Shown: positions 12,666 through 24,293, counted from the first letter of the stretch. The stretch: 64,000 bases of DNA from Streptomyces sp. NBC_00102 (GCF_026343115.1 NZ_JAPEMC010000001.1:4669501-4733500), one strand, 5' to 3'. Program-made: numbers and translations. The notes: generated by a model from the sequence alone, not told the origin.

Positions 12666-13361
12666 GTGGACCTCGAAAAGCAGCCTCAGCAGTCCCCGCG
12701 GCCGACGGCCACGGCCGCCGCCCCGTCCTCCGGGCCCTCCGGCTTCCGCGCGTCCGACGCCGACCGCGACCGGATCGCGGACATCCTGCGGGAGGCCGTC
12801 GCCGAAGGCCGGCTGACCGCCGAGGAGCACGCGGAACGGGTGGAACTCGTCTACCGCGCCAAGACCGTCGGCGAGTTGGAACCTCTGGTGAGCGACCTTC
12901 CCGCTCCCGGGAGCTCTTCGGCCGCCCGGGCCGCCGGCAGCTCCTTCGCGTACGAGACGGATGTCGCCTCCGCCGACGCGGAGAAGCTCGTCGCGGTCTT
13001 CAGCAGCGCGACACGCAGGGGCCGTTGGCGGGTCGGCGGGCGCACCCACGCCTTCGCGCTCTTCGGCACGGTGGAGATCGATCTGACCGAGGCGCTGTTC
13101 GGGCAGCGGCTCACGGTCATCAACGCGACGTCGATTTTCGGCAATGTCGAAGTCAAGGTTCCGGAGAACATCACCCTGCGCGGCAGCGGTACCGGGATCT
13201 TCGCCAACTTCGAGGTGGTGAACACCGAGTCCGCCGATCCGGAGGCCCCGGTCGTGGTCGTCAACGGCTACTCGGTCTTCGGAAACGTCGAGGCCAAGCC
13301 CAAGAGGGGCAAGCTCGTGGAGAACCTCCAGCGTCAGCTGCGCAAGCACCTCGGGCTCTGA
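12666..13361 (+). CDS. DUF1707 domain protein with LiaF-like C-terminus
   Basis: Protein of 231 residues. A low-complexity N-terminus is followed by a DUF1707 domain (about 27-80, FRASDADRDRIADILREAVA through TVGELEPLVSDLP), a small actinobacterial module. The C-terminal half (about 110-210) is a beta-rich repeat of the DUF2154/LiaF type (alternating TVINATSIFGNVEVKVPENI and VVVVNGYSVFGNVEAK). Relatives are often membrane-associated envelope-stress proteins, but no membrane segment is seen here. GTG start at 12666. It lies directly upstream of wblI on the same strand; the 232-base gap suggests a separate promoter for wblI. Confidence 0.85.
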   Translation: MDLEKQPQQSPRPTATAAAPSSGPSGFRASDADRDRIADILREAVAEGRLTAEEHAERVELVYRAKTVGELEPLVSDLPAPGSSSAARAAGSSFAYETDVASADAEKLVAVFSSATRRGRWRVGGRTHAFALFGTVEIDLTEALFGQRLTVINATSIFGNVEVKVPENITLRGSGTGIFANFEVVNTESADPEAPVVVVNGYSVFGNVEAKPKRGKLVENLQRQLRKHLGL

Positions 13362-13593
13362 GCGGCCGGCCCCCGCGCGCCCGCCGACGGGTGTGCGGCC
13401 GGGCCCGGGCGGGGGCGAAAGGCGGCGGAGGGACGGCGTGCGCGAGGCACAAGAGGCGCTATCCGGCCAGAGGTTGGGCCGAGCCCTCTTGCATGCCCCG
13501 TTCGGCGGTGCCACTCAGCGCATAGCCGTGCGTACAGCGGGTAAAGAATCCTGCATCGTCTCTCGCTCGCGAAGCCGTCGTCAGGAGTAGACC

Positions 13594-13968
13594 GTGCTGC
13601 AACTGCCTCATCAGCCCACGCAGGTCGCCGCTGTGCCCACTCAGCGAACTCCCGCGCGGGAAGACCAGGCGGGCCCCTGGCATTCCGAGGCGGTGTGCCG
13701 CCGGGACGAGGCCGGGCTCTTCTTCGCCCCGTCGAAGGAGCCGACCGCCGCCCGGCTGTCCCGTGAGGACGCCGCGAAGCGGGTCTGCGCCCGCTGCCCC
13801 GTCATGGTGGAGTGTCAGGAGCATGCCCTGATGCAGCCTGAGCCGTACGGGGTCTGGGGCGGTCTCACCGCCGCCGAACGCCGGGTCGTGCTCGCCCGCA
13901 GGCGCCGGCGCGACATGGAACTCAAGGCGGCCGCGGCCGCCAAGGGGCCGATCGCCGCCGCCGGCTGA
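13594..13968 (+). CDS. wblI: WhiB-family iron-sulfur regulator (WblI)
   Basis: Protein of 124 residues with the four Wbl cluster cysteines Cys35, Cys65, Cys68 and Cys74 (C-x29-C-x2-C-x5-C), the GVWGG turn (86-90) and a basic C-terminal segment (LARRRRRDMELK) used in DNA or sigma-factor contacts. Such proteins bind [4Fe-4S] and work with the principal sigma factor. GTG start at 13594 has AGGAG six bases upstream. The paralogue name rests on gene order (fumB - DUF1707 - wbl - glpX as in S. coelicolor SCO5044-5047) rather than on alignment. A strong terminator follows. Confidence 0.85.
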   Translation: MLQLPHQPTQVAAVPTQRTPAREDQAGPWHSEAVCRRDEAGLFFAPSKEPTAARLSREDAAKRVCARCPVMVECQEHALMQPEPYGVWGGLTAAERRVVLARRRRRDMELKAAAAAKGPIAAAG

Positions 13969-13980
13969 CCCGCGGACCGC

Positions 13981-14015
13981 GTGAAGGGGGCCACCCGCCC
14001 GGTGGCCCCCTTCAC
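13981..14015. terminator. terminator between wblI and glpX
   Basis: Perfect 15-base inverted repeat (13981-13995 and 14001-14015) with a 5-base loop, 12 bases after the wblI stop. It lies between convergent genes and may serve both. Confidence 0.85.
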
Positions 14016-14127
14016 GTTTCCCCGGTACGTACGCCCGGTGCGCGGCGTGCCTTCCTCGCGCGGTACGTCTTCCACCGCGCCCGGTCTACCGCGCCCGGTC
14101 TGCCGCGCCCGGTCTGCCGCGCCCGTT

Positions 14128-15159
14128 CTACTGCGCCCGGTCGAAGTCGATCGCGCTGTACGCGCGGAGCTTCGAGAGCCGGTGCGTGGAGGAGATGGTG
14201 CGGATCGTGCCCGACTTGGACCGCATCACGATCGACTCGGTGGTGGCGGTCTCGGCGCGGTAGCGCACCCCGCGCATCAACTCGCCGTCGGTGATGCCGG
14301 TCGCGACGAAGAACACGTTGTCGCCGCTGACCAGGTCGTCGGTCGACAGCACCCGGTCCAGATCGTGGCCGGCGTCCAGGGCCTTCTGCCGTTCGGCCTC
14401 GTCCTTCGGCCAGAGCTTGCCCTGGATGACACCGCCCAGGCACTTTATGGCGCAGGCCGTGATGATGCCCTCGGGCGTGCCGCCGATGCCCATGAGCAGG
14501 TCGATGCCGGTGCCCTCGCGGGCGGCCATGATCGAGCCGGCCACGTCGCCGTCCGAGATGAACTTGATCCGGGCGCCGGTGTCCCGGATCTCCTTCACGA
14601 TGCCGTCGTGGCGCGGGCGGTCGAGCACGACGACGGTGACGTCCTCGGGCGCGGAGTGCTTCGCCTTGGCGACGCGCCGGATGTTGACCGCGACGGGCGC
14701 GTTGATGTCGACGAAGTCGGCGGCCTCGGGCCCGGTCACCAGCTTGTCCATGTAGAAGACGGCCGAGGGGTCGAACATCGCACCCCGGTCGGCCGCGGCC
14801 AGTACGGCGATGGCGTTGGGCATCCCCTTGGCGTTGAGCGTGGTGCCGTCGATCGGGTCCACGGCGATGTCGACCTCGGCACCGGTGCCGTCGCCGACCC
14901 GTTCGCCGTTGAAGAGCATCGGGGCTTCGTCCTTCTCCCCTTCGCCGATGACGACCACGCCGTTCATCGAGACGGTGGAGACGAGGGTCCGCATGGCCTT
15001 CACCGCGGCCCCGTCGGCGCCGATCTTGTCGCCCCGCCCGACCCAGCGACCGGCGGCCATGGCGGCGGCCTCGGTCACCCGGACGAGTTCGAGGGCGAGG
15101 TTGCGGTCGGGGGCCTCCGGAGAGACCTCCAGCTGGGACGGCAGATGGTGCTCGGGCAT
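14128..15159 (-). CDS. glpX: class II fructose-1,6-bisphosphatase
   Basis: GlpX-type enzyme of 343 residues converting fructose-1,6-bisphosphate to fructose-6-phosphate in gluconeogenesis. Metal-binding motifs [10 protein letters not shown] (about 72-81) and DPIDGTT (101-107) are intact, as is the [20 protein letters not shown] region. Actinobacteria generally rely on this class as their main FBPase. ATG at 15159 begins the expected N-terminus. The 112-base gap from the wblI terminator holds a CGCGCCCGGTCT-like short repeat. It is divergent from the DUF4245 gene. Confidence 0.95.
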   Translation of the reverse strand: MPEHHLPSQLEVSPEAPDRNLALELVRVTEAAAMAAGRWVGRGDKIGADGAAVKAMRTLVSTVSMNGVVVIGEGEKDEAPMLFNGERVGDGTGAEVDIAVDPIDGTTLNAKGMPNAIAVLAAADRGAMFDPSAVFYMDKLVTGPEAADFVDINAPVAVNIRRVAKAKHSAPEDVTVVVLDRPRHDGIVKEIRDTGARIKFISDGDVAGSIMAAREGTGIDLLMGIGGTPEGIITACAIKCLGGVIQGKLWPKDEAERQKALDAGHDLDRVLSTDDLVSGDNVFFVATGITDGELMRGVRYRAETATTESIVMRSKSGTIRTISSTHRLSKLRAYSAIDFDRAQ

Positions 15160-15315
15160 CGGAGCACGCCTTTCTGTACGACGACGACCGGAAATGAGCG
15201 CGCTTCGACTCTATCGGTAGGCCGATAAAATGAGCAGGGCGCCCCACGGATGAGCGCACCTTGCCCGGCCGGGGTCCCGGACGGCCGCCGGGAGGCCGCA
15301 TGCCACCATGTATCC

Positions 15316-15834
15316 GTGGCAAGCAAGCGAGGCAAGCAGACAATCCGGGACATGTTCCTGTCGTTGGTGTTGATCGTCGCCGCGGCCGGCGTCATCTACG
15401 TCTTCGTTCCGCACGACGACAAGGCCGACCCGGTCAAGGCCGTCGACTACCGCGTCGAACTCGCGACCGCGCGCCGCGCGGCCCCGTACCCGGTGGCGGC
15501 CCCGGCCGGACTTCCCGAAGGCTGGAAGGCGACTTCCGTCTCGTACAACGGTGCCGAGGACAGCAGTTGGCACCTGGGCTTCCTCGATCCGGACGGCAAG
15601 TACGTCGCGGTGGAGCAGTCCACGACGCCGGTGAAGGCGTACGTCCCCGACGTCAGTCAGGACGCCGAGGACACCGGCCGCACCGAGACGGTCGCGGGCC
15701 AGGAATGGCAGTACTGGAAGGGCGAGAAGTACGACGCCCTGGTGCTGCACGCGGGGGACTCCACCACGGTGGTCACCGGCTCCGCCCCCAGGAAGCAGCT
15801 GGCCGCGATGGCCGCCGCGCTCACCACGTCCTGA
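15316..15834 (+). CDS. DUF4245 membrane-anchored protein
   Basis: Protein of about 172 residues with a short basic N-terminus (ASKRGKQTIRDM), one membrane segment (MFLSLVLIVAAAGVIYVFV) and an extracellular DUF4245 domain rich in beta structure, ending in TVVTGSAPRKQLAAMAAAL. Function is unknown. The GTG at 15316 is chosen because it starts the basic pre-membrane segment. An in-frame ATG at 15250 would add 22 residues of little resemblance. The gene is paired with glpX in Streptomyces (SCO5048 position). Confidence 0.82.
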   Translation: MASKRGKQTIRDMFLSLVLIVAAAGVIYVFVPHDDKADPVKAVDYRVELATARRAAPYPVAAPAGLPEGWKATSVSYNGAEDSSWHLGFLDPDGKYVAVEQSTTPVKAYVPDVSQDAEDTGRTETVAGQEWQYWKGEKYDALVLHAGDSTTVVTGSAPRKQLAAMAAALTTS

Positions 15835-15945
15835 CGCCGGCTCCTGCCGCCGCGCCCTGTCCGTCGTCCCGGGGCGGTGCGGTTCCTCCGGGATCCGGAG
15901 AAGCCCGGGGCCGGAAAAGCCCGGAGACCGGAGAGCGCCGGAGAC

Positions 15946-15990
15946 CGGAAAAGCCCGGAACACCTGCATCAGGTGTTCCGGGCTTTTCCG
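15946..15990. terminator. 21-base-pair bidirectional terminator
   Basis: Perfect inverted repeat with 21-base arms (15946-15966 and 15970-15990) and a 3-base loop between the DUF4245 gene and the convergent nitroreductase gene. Its arm contains CCGGAAAAGCCCGG, which is present once more just upstream at about 15911-15924, so the region also holds a partial direct repeat. Confidence 0.9.
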
Positions 15991-16019
15991 TTGGACGGCG
16001 GCCGGTCGGGCCGGTCCGG

Positions 16020-16610
16020 TCAGACGGTGGTGACGACCTCGTCGTACGACAGGCGCGGCAGGCGCGGGAACCAGGCGTCCTCGCCCGGCTTGCCGATGTT
16101 GACGACCATGAGCACCTTGTGGTCGTCGTCCAGGAACTCCTTCTCGATGCCCGCGGCGTCGAAGCCGGTCATCGGGCCCGCGGCCAGACCGGCGGCGCGG
16201 ATGCCGATGATGAAGTAGGCGGCCTGGAGGGCGGCGTTCATCGCGGCGGACTGCTCGCGGACCGGGCGCTCGGAGAAGAACACGTCCTTGAGCTGCGGGA
16301 AGTGCGGCACGAGCGCCGGGAGCTCCTCGTGGAACTCGTTGTCGGCGGCGAGGATCGCGACCAGCGGCGCGGATGCGGTCTTCGGGCTGTTGCCCTCGGA
16401 CATGTGCTCGACGAGGCGGGCGCGACCCTCCTCGGAGCGGACCAGGACGACACGCAGCGGCGCCTGGTTGAAGGCGGTGGGACCGTACTTGACCAGCTCG
16501 TAGATCGCCTGGATCTGCTCGTCGGTCACCGGCTCGTCGGAGAAGGTGTTGGCGGTGCGGGCCTCGGTGAAGAGGAGGGCCTGCGCGGCGGGGTCGAGGG
16601 CGAGAGACAT
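16020..16610 (-). CDS. nitroreductase-family protein (malonic semialdehyde reductase-like)
   Basis: Flavin-dependent nitroreductase-fold protein of 196 residues, close in pattern to RutE/HadB-type reductases that use FMN and NAD(P)H. Visible features are the FMN-contact N-terminal region (LFTEARTANTFSDEPVT), the KYGPTAFNQAPLRVVLVRS segment and GIRAAGLAAGPMTGFD. Real substrate unknown; reduction of malonic semialdehyde is only the family annotation. ATG at 16610 fits the family start; an upstream ATG at 16682 would add a tail without similarity. Confidence 0.88.
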   Translation of the reverse strand: MSLALDPAAQALLFTEARTANTFSDEPVTDEQIQAIYELVKYGPTAFNQAPLRVVLVRSEEGRARLVEHMSEGNSPKTASAPLVAILAADNEFHEELPALVPHFPQLKDVFFSERPVREQSAAMNAALQAAYFIIGIRAAGLAAGPMTGFDAAGIEKEFLDDDHKVLMVVNIGKPGEDAWFPRLPRLSYDEVVTTV

Positions 16611-16798
16611 GGACGAACCACCTTCGGGCTTACGGGATCGGGCGACGCGGTCACCGTAGCCGAGAGGTAGATTAACTTTCAACTAAAAGTGGAGCTGAGT
16701 GACGCACACCACAGTACTTCGTGACTCCGGCCCTGAACCCCACGACCACCGATCACGTATACACCCGGGCCCGGCGGGGGGATCTCCCGTGCGCCGCT

Positions 16799-17053
16799 CT
16801 ACTCGGCCCCGGACGTGCCCTCGCGGCCCTCGTCCGGCCCCGCCAGGGCCGCGTCGAGGCGGGCGCGGGCACCCTCCAGCCAGCGGCGGCACACCTTCGC
16901 CAGCTCCTCGCCACGCTCCCAGAGCGCCAGCGACTCCTCCAGCGTGGTGCCGCCCGCCTCCAGCCGGCGCACGACCTCGATCAGCTCGTCGCGCGCCTGT
17001 TCGTAACCGGGCGTGCCGGCCGCCCCGGTGGTGGTCGTCCCGTCGTCCGTCAT
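16799..17053 (-). CDS. xseB: exodeoxyribonuclease VII small subunit
   Basis: Small helical subunit of 84 residues with the family pattern YEQARDELIEVVRRLEAGG then TTLEESLALWERGEEL. It wraps the large subunit to form the single-strand-specific exonuclease used in repair. ATG at 17053 is preferred over one at 17077. It follows xseA on the same strand after 72 bases and is presumably co-transcribed. Confidence 0.94.
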   Translation of the reverse strand: MTDDGTTTTGAAGTPGYEQARDELIEVVRRLEAGGTTLEESLALWERGEELAKVCRRWLEGARARLDAALAGPDEGREGTSGAE

Positions 17054-17125
17054 GCCGCCCACTCTATGTGCGCGCACCGACAGCGGCCCCGGTCCCGGGC
17101 CGCCCGCCCGGTGCCGCGGGTCCGC

Positions 17126-18337
17126 TCACCCCTCCACCCGTACCGTGAACTCGCCCTCCGACACCCGCGCCCGCAGCGGCTCGCCGGACGCGCCGGCCTC
17201 CTCGGGGGAGCGCACCACATGGCCGTCCGGCCGCTGGAGCACCGCGTAACCGCGCTCCAGGGTGGCCGCCGGGGAGAGCGAGACCACCCGGGCCAGGGTG
17301 TGTGCGATCTCCGATTCGGCCCGGTCCAGCAGATGCCCCAGCACCCGGCGGCTCCGTCCCGTCAGCGCCTCCACCTCGGCGGCCCGCTCGTCCACCAGCC
17401 GGTGCGGGTGCTCCATCGACGGCCGGCCGAGCGCGTGCGCCAGCCCCCGCTCCTCGCGCTCCAGCAGCCCGCGCACGGTTCGCAGCGCCCGGTCCCGCAG
17501 CTGCTGGACCCGGTCCAGCTCCTCGCCCACGTCCGGTACGACCTTCTTCGCCGCGTCCGTCGGCGTGGACGCGCGCAGGTCCGCGACCAGGTCCAGCAGC
17601 GGGGAGTCCGGCTCGTGCCCGATCGCGGACACCACCGGCGTACGGCACGCGGCCACGGCGCGGATCAGCGCCTCGTCCGAGAACGGCAACAGGTCCTCCA
17701 CACTGCCGCCGCCCCGCGCCACGACGATCACGTCCACCTCGTCCATGGCGTCCAGCTCCTGGACGGCCTGGACCACCTGGTTGACCGCGTGGACGCCCTG
17801 CACGGCGGTGTTGCGCACTTCGAACCGCACCGCCGGCCAGCGGCGGCGCGCGTTCTCCAGGACGTCGCGCTCGGCGGCCGACGCCCGCCCGCAGACCAGC
17901 CCGATCAGTTGCGGCAGGAACGGCAGAGGCCTCTTCCGGTCCAGCGCGAAGAGCCCCTCCGAGGCGAGCGACTTCTTCAGCTGCTCCAGCCGGACCAGCA
18001 GCTCACCGATGCCCACCGGGCGTATCTCCGTCGCCCGGAGCGAGAGCTGCCCGCGCGGCGCGTACCACTCCGGCTTCGCCAGGACCACGACCCGCGCGCC
18101 CTCCGTCACCACGTCCGCGATCCGGTCGAAGACCTGCCGGAAACAGGTGACGCTCACCGAGATGTCGTGGGCCGGGTCGCGCAGCGTCAGGAACACCACG
18201 CCCGCGCCGGGCCGCCGCGAGAGCTGCGTGATCTGCCCCTCGACCCAGATCGCGCCGAGCCGGTCGATCCAGCCGCCGATGAGCCGGGACACCTCACCGA
18301 CGGGCAGCGGGGCTTCCGCGGACGTGTTGAGAGCCAT
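17126..18337 (-). CDS. xseA: exodeoxyribonuclease VII large subunit
   Basis: Catalytic subunit of 403 residues. The N-terminal OB-fold (about 20-110) includes [14 protein letters not shown] and VFLTLRDP; the catalytic domain follows ([20 protein letters not shown] and [20 protein letters not shown]), then a helical region. It degrades single-stranded DNA processively without metal. ATG at 18337 starts [20 protein letters not shown], the usual N-terminus. First gene of a two-gene xseA-xseB unit. Confidence 0.95.
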   Translation of the reverse strand: MALNTSAEAPLPVGEVSRLIGGWIDRLGAIWVEGQITQLSRRPGAGVVFLTLRDPAHDISVSVTCFRQVFDRIADVVTEGARVVVLAKPEWYAPRGQLSLRATEIRPVGIGELLVRLEQLKKSLASEGLFALDRKRPLPFLPQLIGLVCGRASAAERDVLENARRRWPAVRFEVRNTAVQGVHAVNQVVQAVQELDAMDEVDVIVVARGGGSVEDLLPFSDEALIRAVAACRTPVVSAIGHEPDSPLLDLVADLRASTPTDAAKKVVPDVGEELDRVQQLRDRALRTVRGLLEREERGLAHALGRPSMEHPHRLVDERAAEVEALTGRSRRVLGHLLDRAESEIAHTLARVVSLSPAATLERGYAVLQRPDGHVVRSPEEAGASGEPLRARVSEGEFTVRVEG

Positions 18338-18376
18338 ACGGGCGAGCGTAGCCGCCACCGCGGACAGCGGGCCCGT

Positions 18377-19771
18377 TCACGCACCGGGACGGGTGCCCCC
18401 GCCCCGGCCCATGGTCTCCTCGTCGCCTCCCGGGCGCCGTCCGCCCTGCACCGCCACCACCACGAGCCCCACCGCGAACCAGACGGCACCCACCACCTGC
18501 GCGCTCGTCGTCGCCTCCACGATCACCGCGACCAGCGCCGCCGCGCCCAGCACCGGCACCACCAGATGGCGCCACCAGCTCGGCTCGCCCTCCATCCGGC
18601 GGACCACGAACCAGCCGACCACCGAGGCGTGCAGCAGCACGAACGCGGTCAGCGCGCCGATGTTCACCACGGACACCAGATGGTCGAGCCCGTCGTCGCG
18701 CCGGGCCGCCCACACCGCCGCCACCAGCGTCACGACGGCCGCGCAGAGCACCGCCACCCTCGGCACCCCCGACCTCGCGTCGACCCTCGCCAGGAACGAC
18801 GGCAGCCGCCGCTCCCGCGCCATCGCGAACACCAGCCGACCCGCCGCCGCCTGCCCGGCCAGTGCCGCGAACGCCGCCCCGACCGCCTTGCTCGCCGCGA
18901 CCAGGTCGTGCAGCCAGGTGCCGACCGAGGCGTCCACCGCGTCGTAGAACGCCGACCCCTGCGCCTCCGGATCGGCCGCGAGAGCCGCCGAGGAGACCGG
19001 CTCCAGCAGCGCCGCCAGATACGACTGCGCCACGAAGAGCGCCCCCGCCATCACCAGGCAGAACAGCACCGCCCGCGCGACCTTCGCGGACCCGCCCGTC
19101 ACCTCCTCCGCGAACGAGGCGATGGCGTCGAAGCCCAGGTAGGAGAGGACGGCCACCGACACCGCCCCGATCACCGCCGTCGTCGAGAACCCGGAGTCAC
19201 CGGTCAGCGGCGTCAGCCAGCCGCGCTGTGCCCCGTCCCGCGCCAGCACCACCACCGCCGACACCACGAACACCAGCAGCACCGCGATCTCCAGCGCCAG
19301 CACCGCGAACCCGACCCGGGCGGCGGCCCGCACCCCCCACAGGTTGAGCGCCGTGGTCACCACCACCGCGATGGCCGTCCACACCCACCTCGACACCTCC
19401 GGGACCAGCGCGTTCATCGCGATCCCGGAGAAGAGGTAGGCCACCGCGGGGATCAGCAGATAGTCGAGCATCGCCATCCACCCCGCGATGAACCCGGGCA
19501 CCTCACCGAGCCCCTTGCGGGCGTACGTGAACACGGAGCCGGCCTTCGGGGCCACCCGGACCATCTGCGCGTAGCTGAACGCCGTGAACGCCATCACCAC
19601 CGTCGACACGACGTACACCAGCGCGACCGCGCCGCCCGACTTCGCGTCCAGCGTGCCGAACACACCCACCGGGGCCATCGGGGCGATGAACAGCAGCCCG
19701 TAGACCACCAGGTCCCTGAACCCGAGCGTGCGCCGCAGCTCCCGCCGCGCGCTGCTTCCCGTTTCCGGCAT
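18377..19771 (-). CDS. APC-family amino acid permease
   Basis: Inner-membrane permease of 464 residues with about 12 hydrophobic segments. The N-terminal helix pattern [20 protein letters not shown] and the second-helix [20 protein letters not shown] are typical of the APC superfamily. [13 protein letters not shown] is the conserved cytoplasmic motif. Substrate not predictable; amino acids or polyamines likely. ATG at 19771 is upstream of the first helix. The gene is divergent from ispH and precedes xseA on the same strand with 39 bases between, so read-through into xseA is possible. Confidence 0.9.
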   Translation of the reverse strand: MPETGSSARRELRRTLGFRDLVVYGLLFIAPMAPVGVFGTLDAKSGGAVALVYVVSTVVMAFTAFSYAQMVRVAPKAGSVFTYARKGLGEVPGFIAGWMAMLDYLLIPAVAYLFSGIAMNALVPEVSRWVWTAIAVVVTTALNLWGVRAAARVGFAVLALEIAVLLVFVVSAVVVLARDGAQRGWLTPLTGDSGFSTTAVIGAVSVAVLSYLGFDAIASFAEEVTGGSAKVARAVLFCLVMAGALFVAQSYLAALLEPVSSAALAADPEAQGSAFYDAVDASVGTWLHDLVAASKAVGAAFAALAGQAAAGRLVFAMARERRLPSFLARVDARSGVPRVAVLCAAVVTLVAAVWAARRDDGLDHLVSVVNIGALTAFVLLHASVVGWFVVRRMEGEPSWWRHLVVPVLGAAALVAVIVEATTSAQVVGAVWFAVGLVVVAVQGGRRPGGDEETMGRGGGTRPGA

Positions 19772-19944
19772 CGGCCCTCCATGGTGTCCGGCAGCCCGCA
19801 GGCGATGGTTCCCCCGGTGGGCCGTGTCGCCGTGTCCTCGGCGGACCCGTGCCCGTGCCCCGTACCCGTACCTCGTGGATCACGGCCCAGTCTCCCGACC
19901 GGACGGAGCCCGCGCCTGTTCGGTACGGCCTTACGATGGGACGC

Positions 19945-20928
19945 ATGACTGCCACCCCTGCCCGCCGTGTCCTGCTCGCCGCGCCCCGTGGCTACTGCGC
20001 GGGCGTGGACCGTGCCGTGATCGCCGTCGAGAAGGCCCTGGAGCAGTACGGGGCCCCGGTCTACGTGCGCCACGAGATCGTGCACAACAAGTACGTCGTG
20101 CAGACCCTGGAGAAGAAGGGGGCCATCTTCGTGGAGACCACCGCGGAGGTCCCCGAGGGATCCATCGTGATGTTCTCCGCGCACGGCGTCGCGCCGACCG
20201 TCCACGCCGAGGCCGCCGAGCGCCGGCTCGCCACGATCGACGCCACCTGCCCGCTCGTCACCAAGGTCCACAAGGAAGCCGTCCGCTTCGCCAGGGAGGA
20301 CTACGACATCCTCCTGATCGGCCACGAGGGCCACGAAGAGGTCATCGGCACCAGCGGCGAGGCCCCCGACCACATCACCCTGGTCGACGGCCCCGAGGAC
20401 GTCGCCAACGTCCAGGTCCGCGACGAGTCGAAGGTCGTCTGGCTCTCCCAGACCACGCTCTCGGTCGACGAGACCATGGAGACGGTCGACGCCCTGAAGA
20501 ACAAGTTCCCGAACCTGCTCTCCCCGCCCAGCGACGACATCTGCTACGCCACGCAGAACCGCCAGGTCGCGGTGAAGAAGCTGGCCGAGGACGCCGACCT
20601 GGTCATCGTCGTCGGCTCCAAGAACTCCTCCAACTCGATCCGCATGGTCGAGGTCGCCCTGGACGCCGGAGCCCCCGCCGCCCACCTGGTCGACTTCGCC
20701 TCCGAGATCGACGAGGCATGGCTGGAAGGCGTCACCACGGTAGGCCTCACCTCCGGCGCCTCCGTCCCCGACGTCCTCGTCGACGGCGTGCTGGAGTGGC
20801 TCGCCGAGCGCGGCTACGCGGACGTCGAGACCGTCAAGACGGCCGAGGAGTCGATCACCTTCTCGCTGCCCAAGGAGCTCCGCCGGGATCTGCGCGCCGA
20901 GGCCGCGGCCCTGACCGCCCAGCAGTAG
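19945..20928 (+). CDS. ispH: 4-hydroxy-3-methylbut-2-enyl diphosphate reductase
   Basis: Last enzyme of the MEP isoprenoid pathway, an iron-sulfur reductase producing IPP and DMAPP. The protein of about 327 residues has the three conserved cluster cysteines Cys18 ([13 protein letters not shown]), Cys102 ([11 protein letters not shown]) and Cys200 ([11 protein letters not shown]), matching E. coli spacing. The [10 protein letters not shown] substrate-binding segment is present. An ATG at 19936 (adding MGR) competes with the ATG at 19945; neither has a clear ribosome site. Confidence 0.96.
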   Translation: MTATPARRVLLAAPRGYCAGVDRAVIAVEKALEQYGAPVYVRHEIVHNKYVVQTLEKKGAIFVETTAEVPEGSIVMFSAHGVAPTVHAEAAERRLATIDATCPLVTKVHKEAVRFAREDYDILLIGHEGHEEVIGTSGEAPDHITLVDGPEDVANVQVRDESKVVWLSQTTLSVDETMETVDALKNKFPNLLSPPSDDICYATQNRQVAVKKLAEDADLVIVVGSKNSSNSIRMVEVALDAGAPAAHLVDFASEIDEAWLEGVTTVGLTSGASVPDVLVDGVLEWLAERGYADVETVKTAEESITFSLPKELRRDLRAEAAALTAQQ

Positions 20929-20961
20929 CACCTGCCTGCCCCGCGGCGGCACCTGCTCAGC

Positions 20962-20994
20962 GGCAGCACCCGTCCAGAGGCAGCACCCGTCCAG
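20962..20994. repeat. short direct repeat downstream of ispH
   Basis: GGCAGCACCCGTCCAG occurs at 20962-20977 and 20979-20994, with degenerate copies on each side between about 20943 and 21010. No coding role seen. Confidence 0.6.
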
Positions 20995-21163
20995 CGGCGA
21001 CACCCGGACGCGGCCGGCCGGAGCGCGCAAGCGTTCCCGGCCGGTCGCGTTCCGCGTTCCGGGTGTGGCCGGCGGGGCCTTCTACGCGCATCCAACAGGA
21101 CCTTTTCGTACGTACCGTCCGCTCGGGACGTGCGAGGCGCCCGCTGCCCTTACCGTGGTGCCC

Positions 21164-21907
21164 ATGGAGATCTTCGGCGTTGACATCGGCGGTTCAGGGA
21201 TCAAGGGCGCTCCCGTGGACCTGGATCGTGGGGACTTGGCGCAGGAGCGCCACAAGGTGCTGACACCGCACCCGGCGGTACCCGACGGCGTGGCCGACTG
21301 CGTGGCCGAGGTCATCGGCCACTTCGGCTGGTCCGGGCCGGTCGGCATCACCTTCCCCGGTGTGGTCACCGACGGCGTCACGCGTACCGCCGCCAATGTC
21401 GACAAGGGCTGGATCGACCTGGACGCCCGCGCGCTCCTCTCCGAGCGGCTCGGCTGTCCCGTGACGATCCTCAACGACGCGGACGCGGCGGGCATCGCCG
21501 AGATGACCTTCGGTGCGGGCAAGGGCCGCAAGGGGACGGTCATCACGCTCACCTTCGGCACCGGCATCGGCTCCGCCGTCTTCACCGACGGGCAGCTCGT
21601 GCCCAACACCGAGCTGGGCCACCTGGAGCTCAACGGCCACGACGCGGAGAAGCACGCGTCGACCAAGGCCAAGGACGACAACGACCTGAGCTGGGAGCAC
21701 TGGGCCCACCGGGTGCAGAAGTACCTCGCCCACGTGGAGATGCTGTTCTCGCCCGAGCTCTTCATCATCGGCGGCGGGGTCAGCCGCAAGGCGGAGAAGT
21801 TCCTGCCGCTCATCAAGCACGTACGGGCGGAAATGGTCCCGGCCCAGTTGCAGAACAACGCCGGCATCGTCGGCGCGGCCATGGCGGCCCGCGCGGCGGG
21901 GAAGTAG
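21164..21907 (+). CDS. ppgK: polyphosphate glucokinase
   Basis: ROK-family enzyme of 247 residues that phosphorylates glucose with inorganic polyphosphate or ATP. Phosphate-binding motifs are [13 protein letters not shown] (about 6-18) and [22 protein letters not shown] supplies the sugar-binding Asp. The insertion [19 protein letters not shown] is characteristic of actinobacterial PPGK. ATG at 21164 starts the domain directly. The gene is monocistronic, between ispH and a convergent DUF6542 gene. Confidence 0.95.
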   Translation: MEIFGVDIGGSGIKGAPVDLDRGDLAQERHKVLTPHPAVPDGVADCVAEVIGHFGWSGPVGITFPGVVTDGVTRTAANVDKGWIDLDARALLSERLGCPVTILNDADAAGIAEMTFGAGKGRKGTVITLTFGTGIGSAVFTDGQLVPNTELGHLELNGHDAEKHASTKAKDDNDLSWEHWAHRVQKYLAHVEMLFSPELFIIGGGVSRKAEKFLPLIKHVRAEMVPAQLQNNAGIVGAAMAARAAGK

Positions 21908-21926
21908 CCGGGCCCTTTTCCGCAAC

Positions 21927-21993
21927 GGGCACGGCCCGCCGACTCCGCCCGGGCCCCGCGCCCTACGCCTGAGGAGTGCGGCGGGCCGTGCCC
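21927..21993. terminator. long-loop inverted repeat downstream of ppgK
   Basis: Perfect 15-base arms (21927-21941 and 21979-21993) with a 37-base loop. The right arm lies inside the 3' coding end of the convergent DUF6542 gene, so the hairpin would span its stop codon. It may act as a terminator for ppgK. Confidence 0.5.
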
Positions 21994-22739
21994 TGCCCCA
22001 CGGCACCGCCGCGCACCCCGGAAGCGGGGCGCCCCTTCGCCGGACGGGGACGCTCGCCCCGGCCGGACCGGTCCTCCGGATGCCCCTCGGAGCCTGCGCC
22101 CCGTTCCCCGGCCGCGGGGGACGCGGCGGGGCGGAGCGCTCTCGCCGCGAGCAGCAGCTGACGCTGCCGCATCTGCCGGACCTTGCGCACGGTCGCGATG
22201 AGTCCGGCGACCAGGGTGCCCCCGTAGAGCCAGCCCGCGTGCACCGCGAGCGCGGTGACCACCGCCATCAGCTGCCCGCCGAACCCCCCGTCGCCCCCGG
22301 CCACCGGCAGGACCCCGACGGCGAAGGCGATCGGCACACTGATCGGCGCGGTCACCAGGTCGGCGGGCCGCACCCAGAGCGCGGTCAGCGCGCTGACGGG
22401 CACGAACAGCACCCCGTAGACGAGCGTGGACGCGTCGAACAGCAACCGGACCAGGCAGGCGAGTACGAACATCACGGCGGTGGCGAAGAGCCCCGCGCCG
22501 ATGCCGGTCAGCCGGGGGCTGGGGAATCTGCGCAGCGCCAGCACCACAGGAGGCAGGCTCCGCCGCGCGGCGGACGTGCCGACCACCCGGTAGACGGCCG
22601 AACTCTCGGCCGGAGGGGCGCCGCCGCCCTGGGGGACCGGGGCCGCCGGGGGCTCCTGGGGATGCCTGCGCTGCGGGGGACGAGTCCTGTGCTGCTCCAC
22701 CTGGACAACGTAGGTCGCGGAACCGGGTGAATCAGGCAT
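21963..22739 (-). CDS. DUF6542 membrane protein
   Basis: Protein of about 258 residues with a Pro/Arg-rich cytoplasmic N-terminus, then a DUF6542-type core holding about four hydrophobic segments (VVLALRRFPSPRLTGIGAGL through FATAVMFVLACLVRLLF, VYGVLFVPVSALTALWV, VPIAFAVGVLPVAG, LMAVVTALAVHAGWLYGGTL) and a basic low-complexity C-terminus. Function unknown. ATG at 22739 is the first plausible start; GTG at 22700 (EQHRTRPPQRR) is an alternative. It is divergent from ychF, as in S. coelicolor. Confidence 0.82.
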   Translation of the reverse strand: MPDSPGSATYVVQVEQHRTRPPQRRHPQEPPAAPVPQGGGAPPAESSAVYRVVGTSAARRSLPPVVLALRRFPSPRLTGIGAGLFATAVMFVLACLVRLLFDASTLVYGVLFVPVSALTALWVRPADLVTAPISVPIAFAVGVLPVAGGDGGFGGQLMAVVTALAVHAGWLYGGTLVAGLIATVRKVRQMRQRQLLLAARALRPAASPAAGERGAGSEGHPEDRSGRGERPRPAKGRPASGVRGGAVGQGTARRTPQA

Positions 22740-23049
22740 TGAACACGCGCTTTGGCCGAGCTTGGGACTGCGTTCGACGTCACACGGCCGAATGCCGACC
22801 CTGTTCGGCGGGAGCGGTGAGGGAGCGGTGCGGGAAGGGTGCGGGAGCGGTGAGGGGCGGGTGCGTGACCGGCGCGGGGAGGGACGCCACCCACTTCCGT
22901 ACGGGCCGCGCGCCCCTCCCGTACCGCTCGTTCCCGGCGCCGTGACGGCACGGTCGGCCCCGCCCGTAAACTGGAGAATCGGTCCACTGCCGGGCCCGGC
23001 CCGGCACGCTCCGCCCACCGCCCCGTCCACACTCCAGGAAGTCGCCAAC

Positions 23050-24138
<1,089 letters not shown>

Positions 24139-24228
24139 GCGGATGGAATAACACCACGTCGTTGACGTGGCAAACATGCAGGTCGGATGGCGTCCACCTC
24201 TCCGGAGGTGGGCTCCTGGCCTTTCCCC

Positions 24229-24248
24229 GTGCTGGATGGGTGCTGGAT
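24229..24248. repeat. paired GTGCTGGAT repeat, site 1
   Basis: GTGCTGGAT at 24229-24237 and 24240-24248, an 11-base-period direct repeat preceded by CCCC. It lies 91 bases after the ychF stop. An 18-base CCACCT/AGGTGG inverted repeat is just upstream at about 24194-24211. Confidence 0.8.
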
Positions 24249-24293
24249 CGGCTGAGGCACCATCAGTCGATTCCTCTCGCAGATGACACCAAG